A stretch of DNA of 64,000 bases from Bog-756 sp963718405 (GTDB taxonomy: Bacteria > Actinomycetota > Acidimicrobiia > Acidimicrobiales > RAAP-2), in contig CAVQYZ010000002.1 of the NCBI GenBank assembly GCA_963718405.1, positions 620,001 through 684,000 on the forward strand, read 5' to 3'. Below are positions 1-9,401 of this stretch, piece by piece. Position numbers and translations under genes: made by a program. The notes beneath the pieces are model-generated. The model was not told the DNA's origin and searched no databases. It saw only the letters and a program-made list of their open reading frames with translations. Every line of letters starts with the position of its first letter. Position 1 is the stretch's first letter.

Positions 1-744
1 GGGGTGAAGTCGGTGGCCGTCGACGCCTTCTCCCCGGTGCGCTCGGGCGTTGACGACATCACCGAGCCCATCGGCAGCTTCCTGGCCGGTTCGGTGCACT
101 ACGGCGCGGTCCGCCAGCAGAACCAGAAACTCCAGGAAGAGATCGACCAGCTACGGGCCCAGCAGGCCTCCCAGGACGACGTCGACCAGTCCTTGCGACA
201 GTTGAGTGCGCTCTTCTCGTTGCCGTTCATCCAGAATCTGCAGACCGTCCCGGCCGAGGTGATCGACTACGGCAGCAGCAATTTCGCCGCCACCATCGAC
301 ATCGATGTGGGCCGCAACCAGGGGGTCAGACTGGGCATGCCGGTGGTGGGCGGGGGACCGGGGGCGACCGGCGGACTGGTCGGGCAGGTGGTCCAGGCCA
401 ACCACAACAGCTCGACGGTCCGCCTGATCACCGACGGACAGTCCTCGGTCGGGGTCCGTTACGGCCCAGCAGCCACCAGCGCCCTGGCGGTGCTCGACGG
501 GCAGGGCGGGGGCAAGCCGCTGCTGGCCGAACTGGTGCCGACCCAGACCCACCTCACCGGCGGCGAGGTGTTCGTCACCAGCGGCCTGCAGGGAGCGGCC
601 TTCCCCGGCGGGATTCCGGTGGCCAGAGTGGTGGGGGCACGGAACGGCGCCACCTCGTCCCAGGAGTCGGTGACGCTGCAGCCGATGGTGGACCTGACCC
701 GGCTCCGTTACGTGGCGGTGGTGGTGTGGGGGCCGTCCACGTGA
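1..744 (+). CDS. mreC: Rod shape-determining protein MreC (5' end outside window)
   Basis: The frame is open from the first base, so the N-terminal membrane anchor lies upstream. What remains starts just before a heptad-like coiled coil rich in Gln, Glu and Leu (roughly residues 35-75), followed by the beta-barrel MreC domain with its usual Val/Gly-rich segments, for example GRNQGV and GLVGQV. MreC is a periplasmic scaffold of the elongasome and bridges MreB/MreD to PBP2. The stop overlaps the start of mreD as GTGA, and mrdA follows, so this is the standard mre operon; mreB is expected upstream. RodA is not found directly downstream of mrdA here. Confidence 0.9.
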   Translation, partial: GVKSVAVDAFSPVRSGVDDITEPIGSFLAGSVHYGAVRQQNQKLQEEIDQLRAQQASQDDVDQSLRQLSALFSLPFIQNLQTVPAEVIDYGSSNFAATIDIDVGRNQGVRLGMPVVGGGPGATGGLVGQVVQANHNSSTVRLITDGQSSVGVRYGPAATSALAVLDGQGGGKPLLAELVPTQTHLTGGEVFVTSGLQGAAFPGGIPVARVVGARNGATSSQESVTLQPMVDLTRLRYVAVVVWGPST

Positions 745-1277
745 CCCCACGGGATGCCACCCGGGTGGTGCTGGTGGTCCTGTTGTTCATCATCGTCCAG
801 CAGACCCTGATCCTCGACCTACGGATCGGTGGGGTGCACCCCGACATCATGCTCCTCTTGCCCGTGGCGGCCGGCATCGTCGGCGGGCCGGCCCGGGGCG
901 CCACCATGGGATTCGGCGCCGGTCTGGTGGCCGACCTCTTCCTCCCCACCCCCTTCGGGCTCTCGGCGCTGGTGGGGAGTCTCATCGGCTTCGGGGTGGG
1001 AGCCGCCACCGTGGCCCTCGACCGCACGGCCTTCTGGTTGGCACCGGTGGCCGCCCTGGGGGCCAGCGCCCTCTATGAAGGGCTGTACGCCGTGTTGGGG
1101 TCGGTCCTGGGCCAACCCCAGATGATCCACGCCGACTTGTTCCGGATCATCGTGGTGGTGTCGGTCACCAACCTGGTACTGGCCGTCCCGGCCCTGCGCC
1201 TGGTGAAGTGGGCCCTCCCGGCGGCCTCCATCGAGGGCGTGCCCACCTCGACGGTCTCGACCGGCAGCCTCCGGTGA
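741..1277 (+). CDS. mreD: Rod shape-determining protein MreD
   Basis: This is a 178-residue, very hydrophobic protein with about five membrane segments, the usual size and topology of MreD. It sits between mreC and the PBP2 gene. I chose the GTG at 741 because it forms a GTGA overlap with the mreC stop, the coupling used repeatedly in this window; an in-frame GTG at 726 is the alternative. MreD is an integral membrane partner of MreC in side-wall synthesis. Sequence motifs in MreD are weak, so the call rests on topology plus position. Confidence 0.85.
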   Translation: MTPRDATRVVLVVLLFIIVQQTLILDLRIGGVHPDIMLLLPVAAGIVGGPARGATMGFGAGLVADLFLPTPFGLSALVGSLIGFGVGAATVALDRTAFWLAPVAALGASALYEGLYAVLGSVLGQPQMIHADLFRIIVVVSVTNLVLAVPALRLVKWALPAASIEGVPTSTVSTGSLR

Positions 1278-1321
1278 GGGGGCCGGGCCCCCTCCGCGTA
1301 CCTATCTCGGGCACCAGTTGG

Positions 1322-1327
1322 GATACT
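1322..1327 (+). promoter_or_regulatory. mrdA: -10-like element (GATACT) before mrdA
   Basis: GATACT ends 8 nt before the GTG at 1336. Transcription from it would begin at or very near that GTG, which argues for 1336 over the TTG at 1318 as the start. No convincing -35 is visible. Confidence 0.4.
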
Positions 1328-1335
1328 GGTGCGCC

Positions 1336-3552
1336 GTGAGCCGATCCCTTCGCCACCCGTTCAAGGGCTCCAACCTCTTCGAACGCCCGGAGAAGCCACG
1401 CAGGGCCCGCCATGGCCAGAAGGCGCCGCGGCAGCCGAAGATGCGCCAGAACCGCTTTTCGGTGGAGGCCATGCTGGAGGCCCCGGACACCACGGCGTCC
1501 CGGCCCGGCCTGCGCCTGCGGGTCATCGCCCTGGTGGTGGTGGCGCTGTTCTCCCTGTTGGGCCTGAGGCTGTGGGCCCTCACCGTGCTCCAGGGCCCGG
1601 CCGCCGTCCAGGCCGTCAACACCGACCAGGTCCGGGTGGTCCAGGTACAGCCGACCCGGGGGCTCATCCTCGACCGCTACGGCAACCCGCTGGTCAACAA
1701 CGTGGTCACCGAGCAGATCACCCTGTCGCGGACCGCAGCGGCCGACGACCCCTCGGTGATCGGCCGGCTGGCCTCCGTCATCGGTCAGACCCCGGCCGAG
1801 GTCAAGGCCACCGTCAACGACCTGCAGTACAGCATCTACAAGCCGGTGCCCATCCTCTCTGACGCCCCGCTCTCGGACATCCTCTACATCAAGGAGCATC
1901 AGAGCGAGTTCCCCGGGGTGTCCTCGGTGGCCACCACCCAGCGCAACTATCCCCAACAAGAGATCCCCGGCCCGGCCCAGTCGGGGTATCCGGCGGCCCA
2001 GACCCTCGGGTTCGTGGGGACCATCAACGCCGCCGAGCTCAAGTCCCTGACCTCCCAGGGGTATGAGGGGGGCGACCCCTACGGTCAGTCCGGGCTGGAG
2101 AACCAGTACGAGAGCGAGCTCCGGGGCACCCCCGGTAAGCAGCAGTTGGCGGTCGATCCCCAGGGGCAGGTGGTGGACACCCTCAAGACCACCCCGGCCG
2201 TACCGGGCGACAATGTGGTGACCAACATCGACACCGGGCTGCAACAGGTGGCGGACAACGCCCTGGCCACCCAGATCCTGGCCCTGCGCAAGACGGCGGA
2301 CCCGACCTGTGGCTGTTATCCGGCCGCCGACGATGGCGCGGTGGTGGTCATGGACCCCCAGACCGGAGCGGTCTATGCCATGTCCTCCTACCCGTCCTAC
2401 AACCCGGCGGTCTGGGTGGGGGGCATCTCCAACGCCAACTTCAACGATCTGCAGACCACCGGGGCCCAGAACAACTACGCCATCCAGGGCCTGTTCACCC
2501 CGGGGTCGACCTTCAAGCTCAACACGGCCACCGCCGCTCTCAACCTGGGGCTCATCACGCCGACCACGCCCTACTACGACACCGGCACCTACACCGTGCC
2601 CGACTGCAAGGGGACCAGCTGCAAGTACTCCAACGCCCCCGGCGACGGGGCCCTCGGCTAGATCAACGTCTCCGACGCCCTCACGGTGTCCGACGACGAC
2701 TTCTTCTACAACCTGGGGGCGGAGTTCTACCTGGACTCATCGACCTACGGGGAGACCCCCATCCAGAATCAGGCCGAGGCGTACGGCCTCGGCGAGCTGA
2801 CCGGCATCGACCTGCCCGACGAGAACGTGGGGCGGATCGACTCCCTGGCCGTCCGCACCAAGCTCTACCAGCAGTACCCGAAGGACTACAACCCGCCCAC
2901 CTGGTACACCGGCAACAACGTGGAGATGGCCTTCGGGCAGGGTGGCACGGCGATCACCCCCATCGAGCAGGCCGTGGCCTACTCCACCTTCGCCAACGGC
3001 GGCACCCGCTACGCCCCCGAGGTGGCCGCAGCCATCGTCACCCCGGGCGGCAAGGTGGTCAAGCGGTTCGCCCCCAAGGTCACCGGTCACGTCACCCTCT
3101 CGCCGTCGACGTATCAGGCCCTGCTCACCGGCTTCGAGGGCGTGGTGAACGAGTCCTCTCCCTACCTCGGTACCGCCTATCAAGCCATGCAGGGCCTCAA
3201 CTTCCCCGGCGGCCTGGCCGGTAAGACCGGGACGGCGGACACCGAGCGGGGCAAGGAGCCCACCGCCTGGTTCGTGGGCTTCGGGCCCGAGGTCAACCCC
3301 CAGTACGTGGTGGTCTGCGTGATCGACCAGGCCGGATACGGGGCCACGGCGGCGGCCCCGGTGGTCCGTTCGATCTTCAGCTATCTGGCCGCCCACCCGG
3401 TCACCGCTCCCGCCATCCCGCCCGAACGGGGCATCGTGCAGTCGACCACTCCGGTGGCCCTGCCCACCACGACCCCGTCCACCACCACGACCACCACCAC
3501 GCCGGCCACGGCGGGCACTACGACCACCACGGCCACCCTGCCGGGGGGCTGA
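1336..3552 (+). CDS. mrdA: Penicillin-binding protein 2 (MrdA), interrupted by an in-frame amber codon
   Basis: This is the class B transpeptidase of the elongasome, which cross-links side-wall peptidoglycan outside the membrane. A single membrane segment lies near residues 60-80, followed by the dimerisation domain (QPTRG at about 105). The transpeptidase domain has the STFK active site with Ser codon at 2506-2508, an SDD motif in the SxN position, and GKTGT with Lys codon at 3223-3225. A TAG at 2659-2661 lies in frame between STFK and SDD, and the same frame continues as clear PBP2 to 3552. Truncation there would remove two of three catalytic motifs. TAG ends many genes here normally, so it is not reassigned; a TGG or CAG to TAG change is the simplest reading. 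The C-terminus is a Thr-rich tail. Confidence 0.88.
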
Positions 3553-3622
3553 GCCTGCGGCTCTGAGCCCACGGGACCGGTCCCCCCGGGGCCATCCGGT
3601 CCGGGGGCCGGCTCTCCGGCCC

Positions 3623-3628
3623 TAGGAT
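3623..3628 (+). promoter_or_regulatory. -10-like element (TAGGAT) before the radical SAM gene
   Basis: TAGGAT matches the TANNNT pattern seen before many genes in this window. It ends 10 nt before the ATG at 3639, so the mRNA would have almost no 5' leader. It lies in the short gap after mrdA, whose GC-rich hairpin potential has no T-run. Confidence 0.45.
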
Positions 3629-3638
3629 GACGGGGGAG

Positions 3639-5736
3639 ATGGAGTCCCTTTGGCCAAGCGTGGAGCCCCTCCTGGCCCAGGTCACCAAACCGGCCCGGTA
3701 TATCGGGGGGAGCTCGGGGCCCAGGTGCGGGAGCATCCCGACCGGGCGGTGTCGTGGCTGCTGGTCTACCCCGACACCTACGAGATCGGCCTGCCCAACC
3801 AGGGGCTGCAGATCCTCTACGAGATCCTCAACGAGCGGGACGACGCCGTGGCCGAGCGGGCCTACGCCCCGTGGACCGACATGGAAGCGGCCATGCGGGC
3901 CGCCGAGGTCCCGCTGTTCTCCCTGGAGAACCACCTGGCGGCCCGGTCCTTCGACGTCCTGGCCTTCAACCTCTCGGCCGAGCTGGTCTACACCAACGTG
4001 CTCAATCTGATCGACCTGGCCGGCATCCCCGTCCGCGCCGAGGCCCGGACCCTGGACGACCCCCTGGTGGTGGCGGGCGGGCACTGCGCCTTCAACCCGG
4101 AGCCCTTGTCCGACTTCGTGGACTGCTTCGTCCTCGGTGACGGCGAGGAGGCGGTGGGCGAGATCAACGAGACGGTGGCGGCGTTTCTGGAGCGGACCGG
4201 CGGGCTGGAGGCAGCGCCGGGTCGGGCGGCTCGCGGGAGGACCTGCTCCGGTCCCTCTCCCGGGTGCCGGGGGTCTACGTCCCGGCCTGCTACGAGGCGC
4301 ACTACGAAGCGGAGCCACCCGAGCCCGAGCCCGTCGGCGGCGATCACGTAGAGGGCCCGCCGGCGGCGCCGTATCCGGCGCTGCCCCGTCTGACCGGGAC
4401 CACTCCCCGGTTCGGCGACACCCCCGAGCGGGTGGAGAAGCGGACCATCGCCGATCTGGCCGAGTGGCCCTACCCCCGCCAGCAGCTGGTCCCGCTCATC
4501 GAGGTGGTCCACGACCGGCTCAACGTCGAACTCTTCCGGGGGTGCACCCGAGGGTGCCGGTTCTGCCAGGCCGGCATGATCACCCGTCCGGTCCGCGAGC
4601 GGCCCGCCGAGCAGGTCCGCACCATGGTGTCGGCCGGACTGGCCCGGACCGGCTACGACGAGGTGGCCCTGACCTCCCTGTCCAGCGCCGACTACTCCGG
4701 CATCGAGGACACCGTCACCTCGATCATCGAGGACCCGGCCTGCTCGGGCCAGGTGTCGGTGAGCCTCCCCAGCTTGCGGGTGGACGCCTTCACCGTCGGC
4801 ACCGCGGCGCAGATCCAACGGGTGAGGCGCACCGGGTTGACCTTCGCTCCCGAAGGGGGGACCTGGCGGATGCGCCAGGTCATCAACAAGCTCATCCGGG
4901 AAGAGGATCTCTACGCCGCGGTCGACGCCGCCTTCAGCCAGGGCTGGAAGCGGGTCAAGCTGTACTTCCTCATCGGGCTACCCACCGAGACCGACGAGGA
5001 CACCCTGGGCATCGTGGAGCTGGCCAAGCAGTGCGTGGCCATCGGCAAGCGCTACCACAAAGGGGTCACCGTGACCGCCTCGGTGGGCGGGTTCGTGCCC
5101 AAGGTCCAGACCCCCTTCCAGTGGTTCGGCCAGAACACCATCGAGGAGTTGACCCGCAAGGTCCACCTCCTGAAGGACGCGGCCCGCCCGGTCCGGGGCC
5201 TCACCATCCGGTGGCACGACCCCAAGGCCACCGCGGTCGAGGGGATCGTGAGCCGGGGCGACCGGCGGATGGGACCGGTCATCGAGCAGGTGTGGCGCGG
5301 GGGTGGCACCTTTCAGGAGTGGTCGGAACACTTCGACCTCCAGCTCTGGCAAGACGCCCTGGCCGACCACGGGATGTCCCTGGAGGACACCGTCTACCGC
5401 CACCGGACCGAGCACGAGGTCCTGCCCTGGGATCACCTCTCTGCGGGGTTGCACCGTGACTTTCTGTGGCAGGACTGGGTGGACGCCCTGGCCAACCACG
5501 GCCTGGAGGACTGCCGGTGGACGCCCTGCTACGACTGCGGGGCCTGCACCGGGTTCGGGGTCGAGCACGTGGTGGCCTCGGCGGTCCCGCCGGCCGGTGG
5601 GAGCCAGGGCACCGGGCAGGATCTCTCTACCGGAGGCCAAGTGCCGGTACGATTTCTTCCGACGGCGCCATCCGGTGCCGTCGCGGCTCTCGGGTCACGA
5701 GAAGCCGGCGCTCTGGTCGGAGAGGGGAGAGGCTGA
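3639..5736 (+). CDS. TIGR03960-type B12-binding/radical SAM protein, two frameshifts
   Basis: This is an iron-sulfur radical SAM enzyme of unknown reaction. Its family is usually followed by the DUF2344 partner, as here. The start ATG at 3639 gives the family N-terminus (LWPSVEPLL, KPARYIGG). The frame then breaks inside a run of six G at 3705-3710; one more G would restore GGELGAQV. A second one-base loss somewhere in 4190-4235 moves the frame again, after which the protein runs intact to 5736. The radical SAM motif is CTRGCRFC (CxxxCxxC) near 4543-4566. With both lesions repaired the protein is about 699 residues. Residues such as YPDTYEIGLPNQG and GHCAFNPEP are typical of the family. Function is not known to me. 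Confidence 0.85.
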
Positions 5737-5737
5737 G

Positions 5738-6562
5738 ATGCGGATTCGAATCCGGTTCGCCAAGCTCGGCAAGATCCGCTTCACCAGCCAGCGGGACGTG
5801 GCCCGGATGTGGGAGCGGGCCCTGCGACGGGCCTCCCTCCCCCTGGCCTACTCGGAGGGGTTCTCCCCCCGACCCCAACTCAGCTTCGGCCTGGCTCTGC
5901 CCACCGGGTGCGAGTCCCTGGCCGAGTACCTCGATGTGGTCCTCGACGATGGCCGTCCCGAAACGGCCGGCATCGACGTGACGGCCCTGCCGACGCTCCT
6001 CACCGGGCTGCTGCCCGAGGGCCTCGACGTGGAGGTGGCGGTGCCGGTGGAGCCGCGGGCGGAGTCCCTGCAGCAGCAGGTGACCTCGTGCTCGTGGACC
6101 ATGGGCGTGCACGGGGTCTCGAGAGACGAGTTGGAGTCACTGGTGGCGTCGGTACTCGGAGCCACCTCGGTCCCCATCGTCCGGGAGCGCAAGGGCCGAC
6201 AGGAGCAGGACGATCTCCGTCCCTCGGTACTGGCCCTGGCCGTCGCCGACGGCCCATCGTCAGAAACCGCGGCCACCGCCGGGGCCGGGCCGGTAGGCCT
6301 GGTGGCGGAGTTGGCCACCCAACCCCGGGGGGTTCGACCTGTCGAACTGATCCGGGGCCTCATCGCCGTTTCCGGAGTTTCCGGGGACGACCAGCCGGCC
6401 GGAGTGGCCGGTGGGCGGATCAAGGGAATCCCGGTCCTCGACCGGGCTTGTAGGACACAACAGTGGATCGAGCGCGACGGCACCCGCGTGGAACCCCTCG
6501 AGCTTGAGGGGACCACCGCCACCGCCGACCGCGCCAGGCACGCCTTGGAGCGTGCGTCATGA
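5738..6562 (+). CDS. TIGR03936/DUF2344 radical-SAM-linked protein
   Basis: This 274-residue protein starts with MRIRIRFAKLGKIRF and contains SEGFSPRPQLSFGLALP, the signature of the DUF2344 family that accompanies or is fused to TIGR03960 radical SAM proteins. The ATG at 5738 is one base past the TGA of the radical SAM gene, so the two are translationally coupled. Its biochemical role is unknown; proximity to the RNase E/G and ribosomal protein genes is conserved in actinobacteria and hints at an RNA- or ribosome-related job, which is inference only. Confidence 0.85.
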   Translation: MRIRIRFAKLGKIRFTSQRDVARMWERALRRASLPLAYSEGFSPRPQLSFGLALPTGCESLAEYLDVVLDDGRPETAGIDVTALPTLLTGLLPEGLDVEVAVPVEPRAESLQQQVTSCSWTMGVHGVSRDELESLVASVLGATSVPIVRERKGRQEQDDLRPSVLALAVADGPSSETAATAGAGPVGLVAELATQPRGVRPVELIRGLIAVSGVSGDDQPAGVAGGRIKGIPVLDRACRTQQWIERDGTRVEPLELEGTTATADRARHALERAS

Positions 6563-6583
6563 GCAGTTTCGGAAGGGAATTCG

Positions 6584-8677
6584 ATGTCAGAAGGAGCAAC
6601 CGGGCAACCGGTGGAGGTGCCGGCAGAGTCGCCGGCGCCGCCGAAGACCACCTCACGGGTCAGATCCGAACCGGGCGGCTCATCGCCGTCCGGGGAGGGC
6701 ACCCGACACGCTGACGGTACGGCCGGAGCGGCCACCGATGCAGTAGCCGGGACCACCGGCGAAGGAGGCGGGACCAGGCCGGCCAACCGCCGGCGCCGGG
6801 GGTCGCGGGGCGGCCGCGGCCGCTCGCCGTCTGCGGCCAACCGGGTCGGGGAGGAGAACGGAGGAGGGCCGGCCGATGCGGTAGCGACTGCGCTTCCGGC
6901 GGCCGTGGCCTCGACGGCCGGGCCCGGCGGCTCGGCGACCTCGTCCACGTCGTCCAACGGGGCGAACGGGGCCAATGGGGTCAACGGCGCCAACGGGGCG
7001 GCCCCGGGCAACGGGAGCAGCCCCGAATCCGGTGGTCCTCCGGCCGATCCGCCGCCGGGCCCGGGGGTCGGTCACAGCGCGGTGCCGCCGCGTCCGGTCC
7101 CCGAGCGACCCAAGATCGGCGACAGCCGGCCGGCGCGTCCCACCGGAGCCGAAGCAGGGGCCGGTCCCGCTGCCAACGGTGGCAGAGTGGCAAGCGGCAG
7201 TGGCAGTGGCGGTGGCGGTGGCGGCCGTGGGGACTCCCCGTCCGCTGGTCGCAACGGGGGACGATCCCGCGGCGGTGGACGCTCCCGGACCCGTCCGGGG
7301 CCTTCGGGCGACTCAGCAGCGGTGGTGGCTTCTTCGCCGGCTCGTCCGGTGGCCGCTACCGGGCCCCGGACCGAGGGTCGGCGCGGTGGGCGGGAGCGTC
7401 GGGGCAAGGCCGTCGGGCGGTACATGATCTGTGTGCACGTCCGGCCCGAAGCCACCCAGATCGCCCTGCTCGAGGGCCGCACTCTGGTCGAGCACTACAT
7501 CTCCCGGGCCTCCGACGACGCCACCCAGATCGACGGCAACATCTACCGGGGCCGGGTCCAGAACGTGCTGCCGGGCATGGAAGCCGCCTTCATCGACATC
7601 GGCACGCCGAAGAACGCCGTCCTCTACCACGGCGACGTCCGCTACGACACCGATGACGTGGAGACGGGCGGCGGCCAGCCCCGCATCGAGCAGCTGCTCC
7701 GACCGGGGCAGACCATCCTGTGCCAGGTCACCAAAAACCCCATCGGGGCCAAGGGGGCCCGGCTCACCCAGGAAGTCTCGCTCCCCGGTCGCTTCGTGGT
7801 CCTGGTGCCCAACAGCACGGCCTACGGGATCTCCAAGCGGTTGGAGGACGCCGAGCGCAAGAGGCTGCGCAAGATCGTCGACGCCGTTCGCCCGGCCGGT
7901 CACGGTCTCATCGTGAGGACGGCGGCGGCCGGGGCCAGCGCCGAGGAGCTCTCCCACGACGTGGAGCGCCTGGTCGAGCAGTGGGAGAGCATCGCCGCCG
8001 CCGCCATCAAGGGCCAGGGCCCGGCTCTCCTCTACCGGGAGCCGGCCATCGCCGTGCGGGTGATCCGCGAGGAGCTCAACCGTGAGTACCGGGCCGTGGT
8101 CATCGACGACCTGGCCCTCTACGAGCAGGTGCGCGACTACGTGGGAGCGGTCAACCCCGAGCTGGCCGACCGGGTGGAGTACTTCGACCCGTCGGTCGAG
8201 CCGCTGCCGGTCTTCGAGCGGTACCACGTCCACGAGCAGCTGCATAAGGCGCTGGACCGCAAGGTCTACCTGCCTTCGGGGGGCTCCCTGGTCATCGACC
8301 GCACCGAGGCCCTGACGGTCATCGACGTCAACACCGGCAAGAACGTGGGAACCACCAACCTGGAGGAGACCGTCTACCGGAACAACCTCGAGGCCGCCGA
8401 GGAGGTGGCCCGCCAGCTCCGGTTGCGCGACATCGGGGGGATCATCGTCATCGACTTCATCGACATGGAGATCCGGGAGAACCGCGACAAGGTGGGGAGT
8501 GCCCTGCGTAGCGCCCTGGCCCGGGACAAGACCCGGACCCAGGTCTTCGACATCTCGGAGCTGGGCCTGGTGGAGATGACCCGGAAGCGGATCTCCGAGG
8601 GCCTGATCGAGTCCATGTCGACCACCTGCGAGGTCTGCGGGGGCCGGGGCATCGTCTTCGACGATCCGGAGCTCTAG
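6584..8677 (+). CDS. rne: Ribonuclease E/G family protein with long disordered N-terminus
   Basis: This is an endoribonuclease for rRNA and mRNA processing. The catalytic core begins near residue 278 with RYMICVHV and the S1-like RNA-binding region. It includes GMEAAFIDIG, the DNase I-like part (VIDVNTGKNVG, IIVIDFIDM) and the zinc-link pair CEVCGG just before the C-terminus. About 275 residues of Gly/Ser/Pro/Arg-rich low-complexity sequence precede the core, and there is almost no C-terminal extension. GGAAGGGA lies 5-12 nt before the ATG. The next genes, rplU and rpmA, follow in the standard order. Confidence 0.93.
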   Translation: MSEGATGQPVEVPAESPAPPKTTSRVRSEPGGSSPSGEGTRHADGTAGAATDAVAGTTGEGGGTRPANRRRRGSRGGRGRSPSAANRVGEENGGGPADAVATALPAAVASTAGPGGSATSSTSSNGANGANGVNGANGAAPGNGSSPESGGPPADPPPGPGVGHSAVPPRPVPERPKIGDSRPARPTGAEAGAGPAANGGRVASGSGSGGGGGGRGDSPSAGRNGGRSRGGGRSRTRPGPSGDSAAVVASSPARPVAATGPRTEGRRGGRERRGKAVGRYMICVHVRPEATQIALLEGRTLVEHYISRASDDATQIDGNIYRGRVQNVLPGMEAAFIDIGTPKNAVLYHGDVRYDTDDVETGGGQPRIEQLLRPGQTILCQVTKNPIGAKGARLTQEVSLPGRFVVLVPNSTAYGISKRLEDAERKRLRKIVDAVRPAGHGLIVRTAAAGASAEELSHDVERLVEQWESIAAAAIKGQGPALLYREPAIAVRVIREELNREYRAVVIDDLALYEQVRDYVGAVNPELADRVEYFDPSVEPLPVFERYHVHEQLHKALDRKVYLPSGGSLVIDRTEALTVIDVNTGKNVGTTNLEETVYRNNLEAAEEVARQLRLRDIGGIIVIDFIDMEIRENRDKVGSALRSALARDKTRTQVFDISELGLVEMTRKRISEGLIESMSTTCEVCGGRGIVFDDPEL

Positions 8678-8688
8678 GGCAGCTGTAG

Positions 8689-8694
8689 TAGAGT
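8689..8694 (+). promoter_or_regulatory. rplU: -10-like element (TAGAGT) before rplU
   Basis: TAGAGT ends 9 nt before the rplU ATG, with no purine-rich ribosome binding site between. This suggests a nearly leaderless rplU-rpmA transcript. Confidence 0.4.
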
Positions 8695-8703
8695 GGCATC
8701 CCT

Positions 8704-9018
8704 ATGTACGCCGTGATCAGAACCGGAGGCAAGCAGGAGCGCGTGGCCGAGGGCCAGACGCTCCGCGTGGAGCTGTTGGGGGAGGCTCCCGGGGCGGAGG
8801 TGCGCTTCGAGCCCGTCCTGCTGGTCGACGGCGGGACCGTCCTGGCCACCCCGGCCCAGCTGGCCGGGTCCTCGGTCACGGCCAAGGTGGTGGGGGAGGA
8901 GCTCGGCCCGAAGATCCGGGGCTTCACCTACAAGAACAAGTCCAACCAGAGCACCCGGTGGGGTCACCGCCAGCGGTACTCGACCATCGCCATCACGTCG
9001 ATCAGCGCGGCGAGCTAG
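8704..9018 (+). CDS. rplU: 50S ribosomal protein L21
   Basis: The 104-residue protein opens with MYAVIRTGGKQ and ends with the IRGFTYKNKSNQSTRWGHRQ region diagnostic for L21, which binds 23S rRNA domain I. Length is normal. It is followed 20 nt later by rpmA, its usual partner. Confidence 0.97.
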   Translation: MYAVIRTGGKQERVAEGQTLRVELLGEAPGAEVRFEPVLLVDGGTVLATPAQLAGSSVTAKVVGEELGPKIRGFTYKNKSNQSTRWGHRQRYSTIAITSISAAS

Positions 9019-9038
9019 AGCACAAGGAGCACTCGGAG

Positions 9039-9293
9039 ATGTCCAAGACCAAAGGCGGCGGTTCCACCCGCAACGGGCGGGACTCCAACGCCCAGCGACT
9101 CGGGGTCAAGGCCTTCGGCGGCACCGAGGTGCGGGCCGGGGCCATCCTGGTCCGCCAGCGTGGCACCAAGTTCCACCCCGGGGACAACGTGGGCCTGGGG
9201 GGCGACGACACCCTGTTCGCCCTGGCCGACGGCACCGTGCAGTTCTCCAGTCGCAAGGGCCGCAAACTGGTGGACGTCGTCGCCCCGGACTGA
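9039..9293 (+). CDS. rpmA: 50S ribosomal protein L27
   Basis: This 84-residue protein has the L27 pattern KTKGGGSTRNGRDS, RLGVK, GTKFHPG and a short basic middle. The ATG at 9039 follows a GGAG-like site. The N-terminus lacks the cleavable leader seen in Firmicutes. L27 sits at the tRNA end of the peptidyl transferase centre. A 108-nt gap with no obvious terminator separates it from the phosphatase gene. Confidence 0.97.
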   Translation: MSKTKGGGSTRNGRDSNAQRLGVKAFGGTEVRAGAILVRQRGTKFHPGDNVGLGGDDTLFALADGTVQFSSRKGRKLVDVVAPD

Positions 9294-9388
9294 TCCGTCC
9301 CGGCCGGCCTGACCGTCGGCCTGCACTGATTCTTTCGTCCGCGCCTGTCTGCTCGGCCCCGCCCACTGGGAACCCGCGGCGCTGCCGG

Positions 9389-9394
9389 TACGCT
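9389..9394 (+). promoter_or_regulatory. -10-like element (TACGCT), leaderless phosphatase start
   Basis: TACGCT ends 7 nt before the ATG at 9402, and no ribosome binding site is visible. This fits a leaderless transcript. Confidence 0.5.
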
Positions 9395-9401
9395 CCCCAT
9401 C

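Noticed and set aside
2659..2661. TAG reassigned as a sense codon in this organism
   Set aside because: TAG ends rne, rplU, the LLM gene, ispG, nusA, infB, ribF, dut and others exactly where family proteins end.
3553..3622. Terminator after mrdA
   Set aside because: CCGG-rich inverted sequences can pair, but imperfectly and without a T-run.
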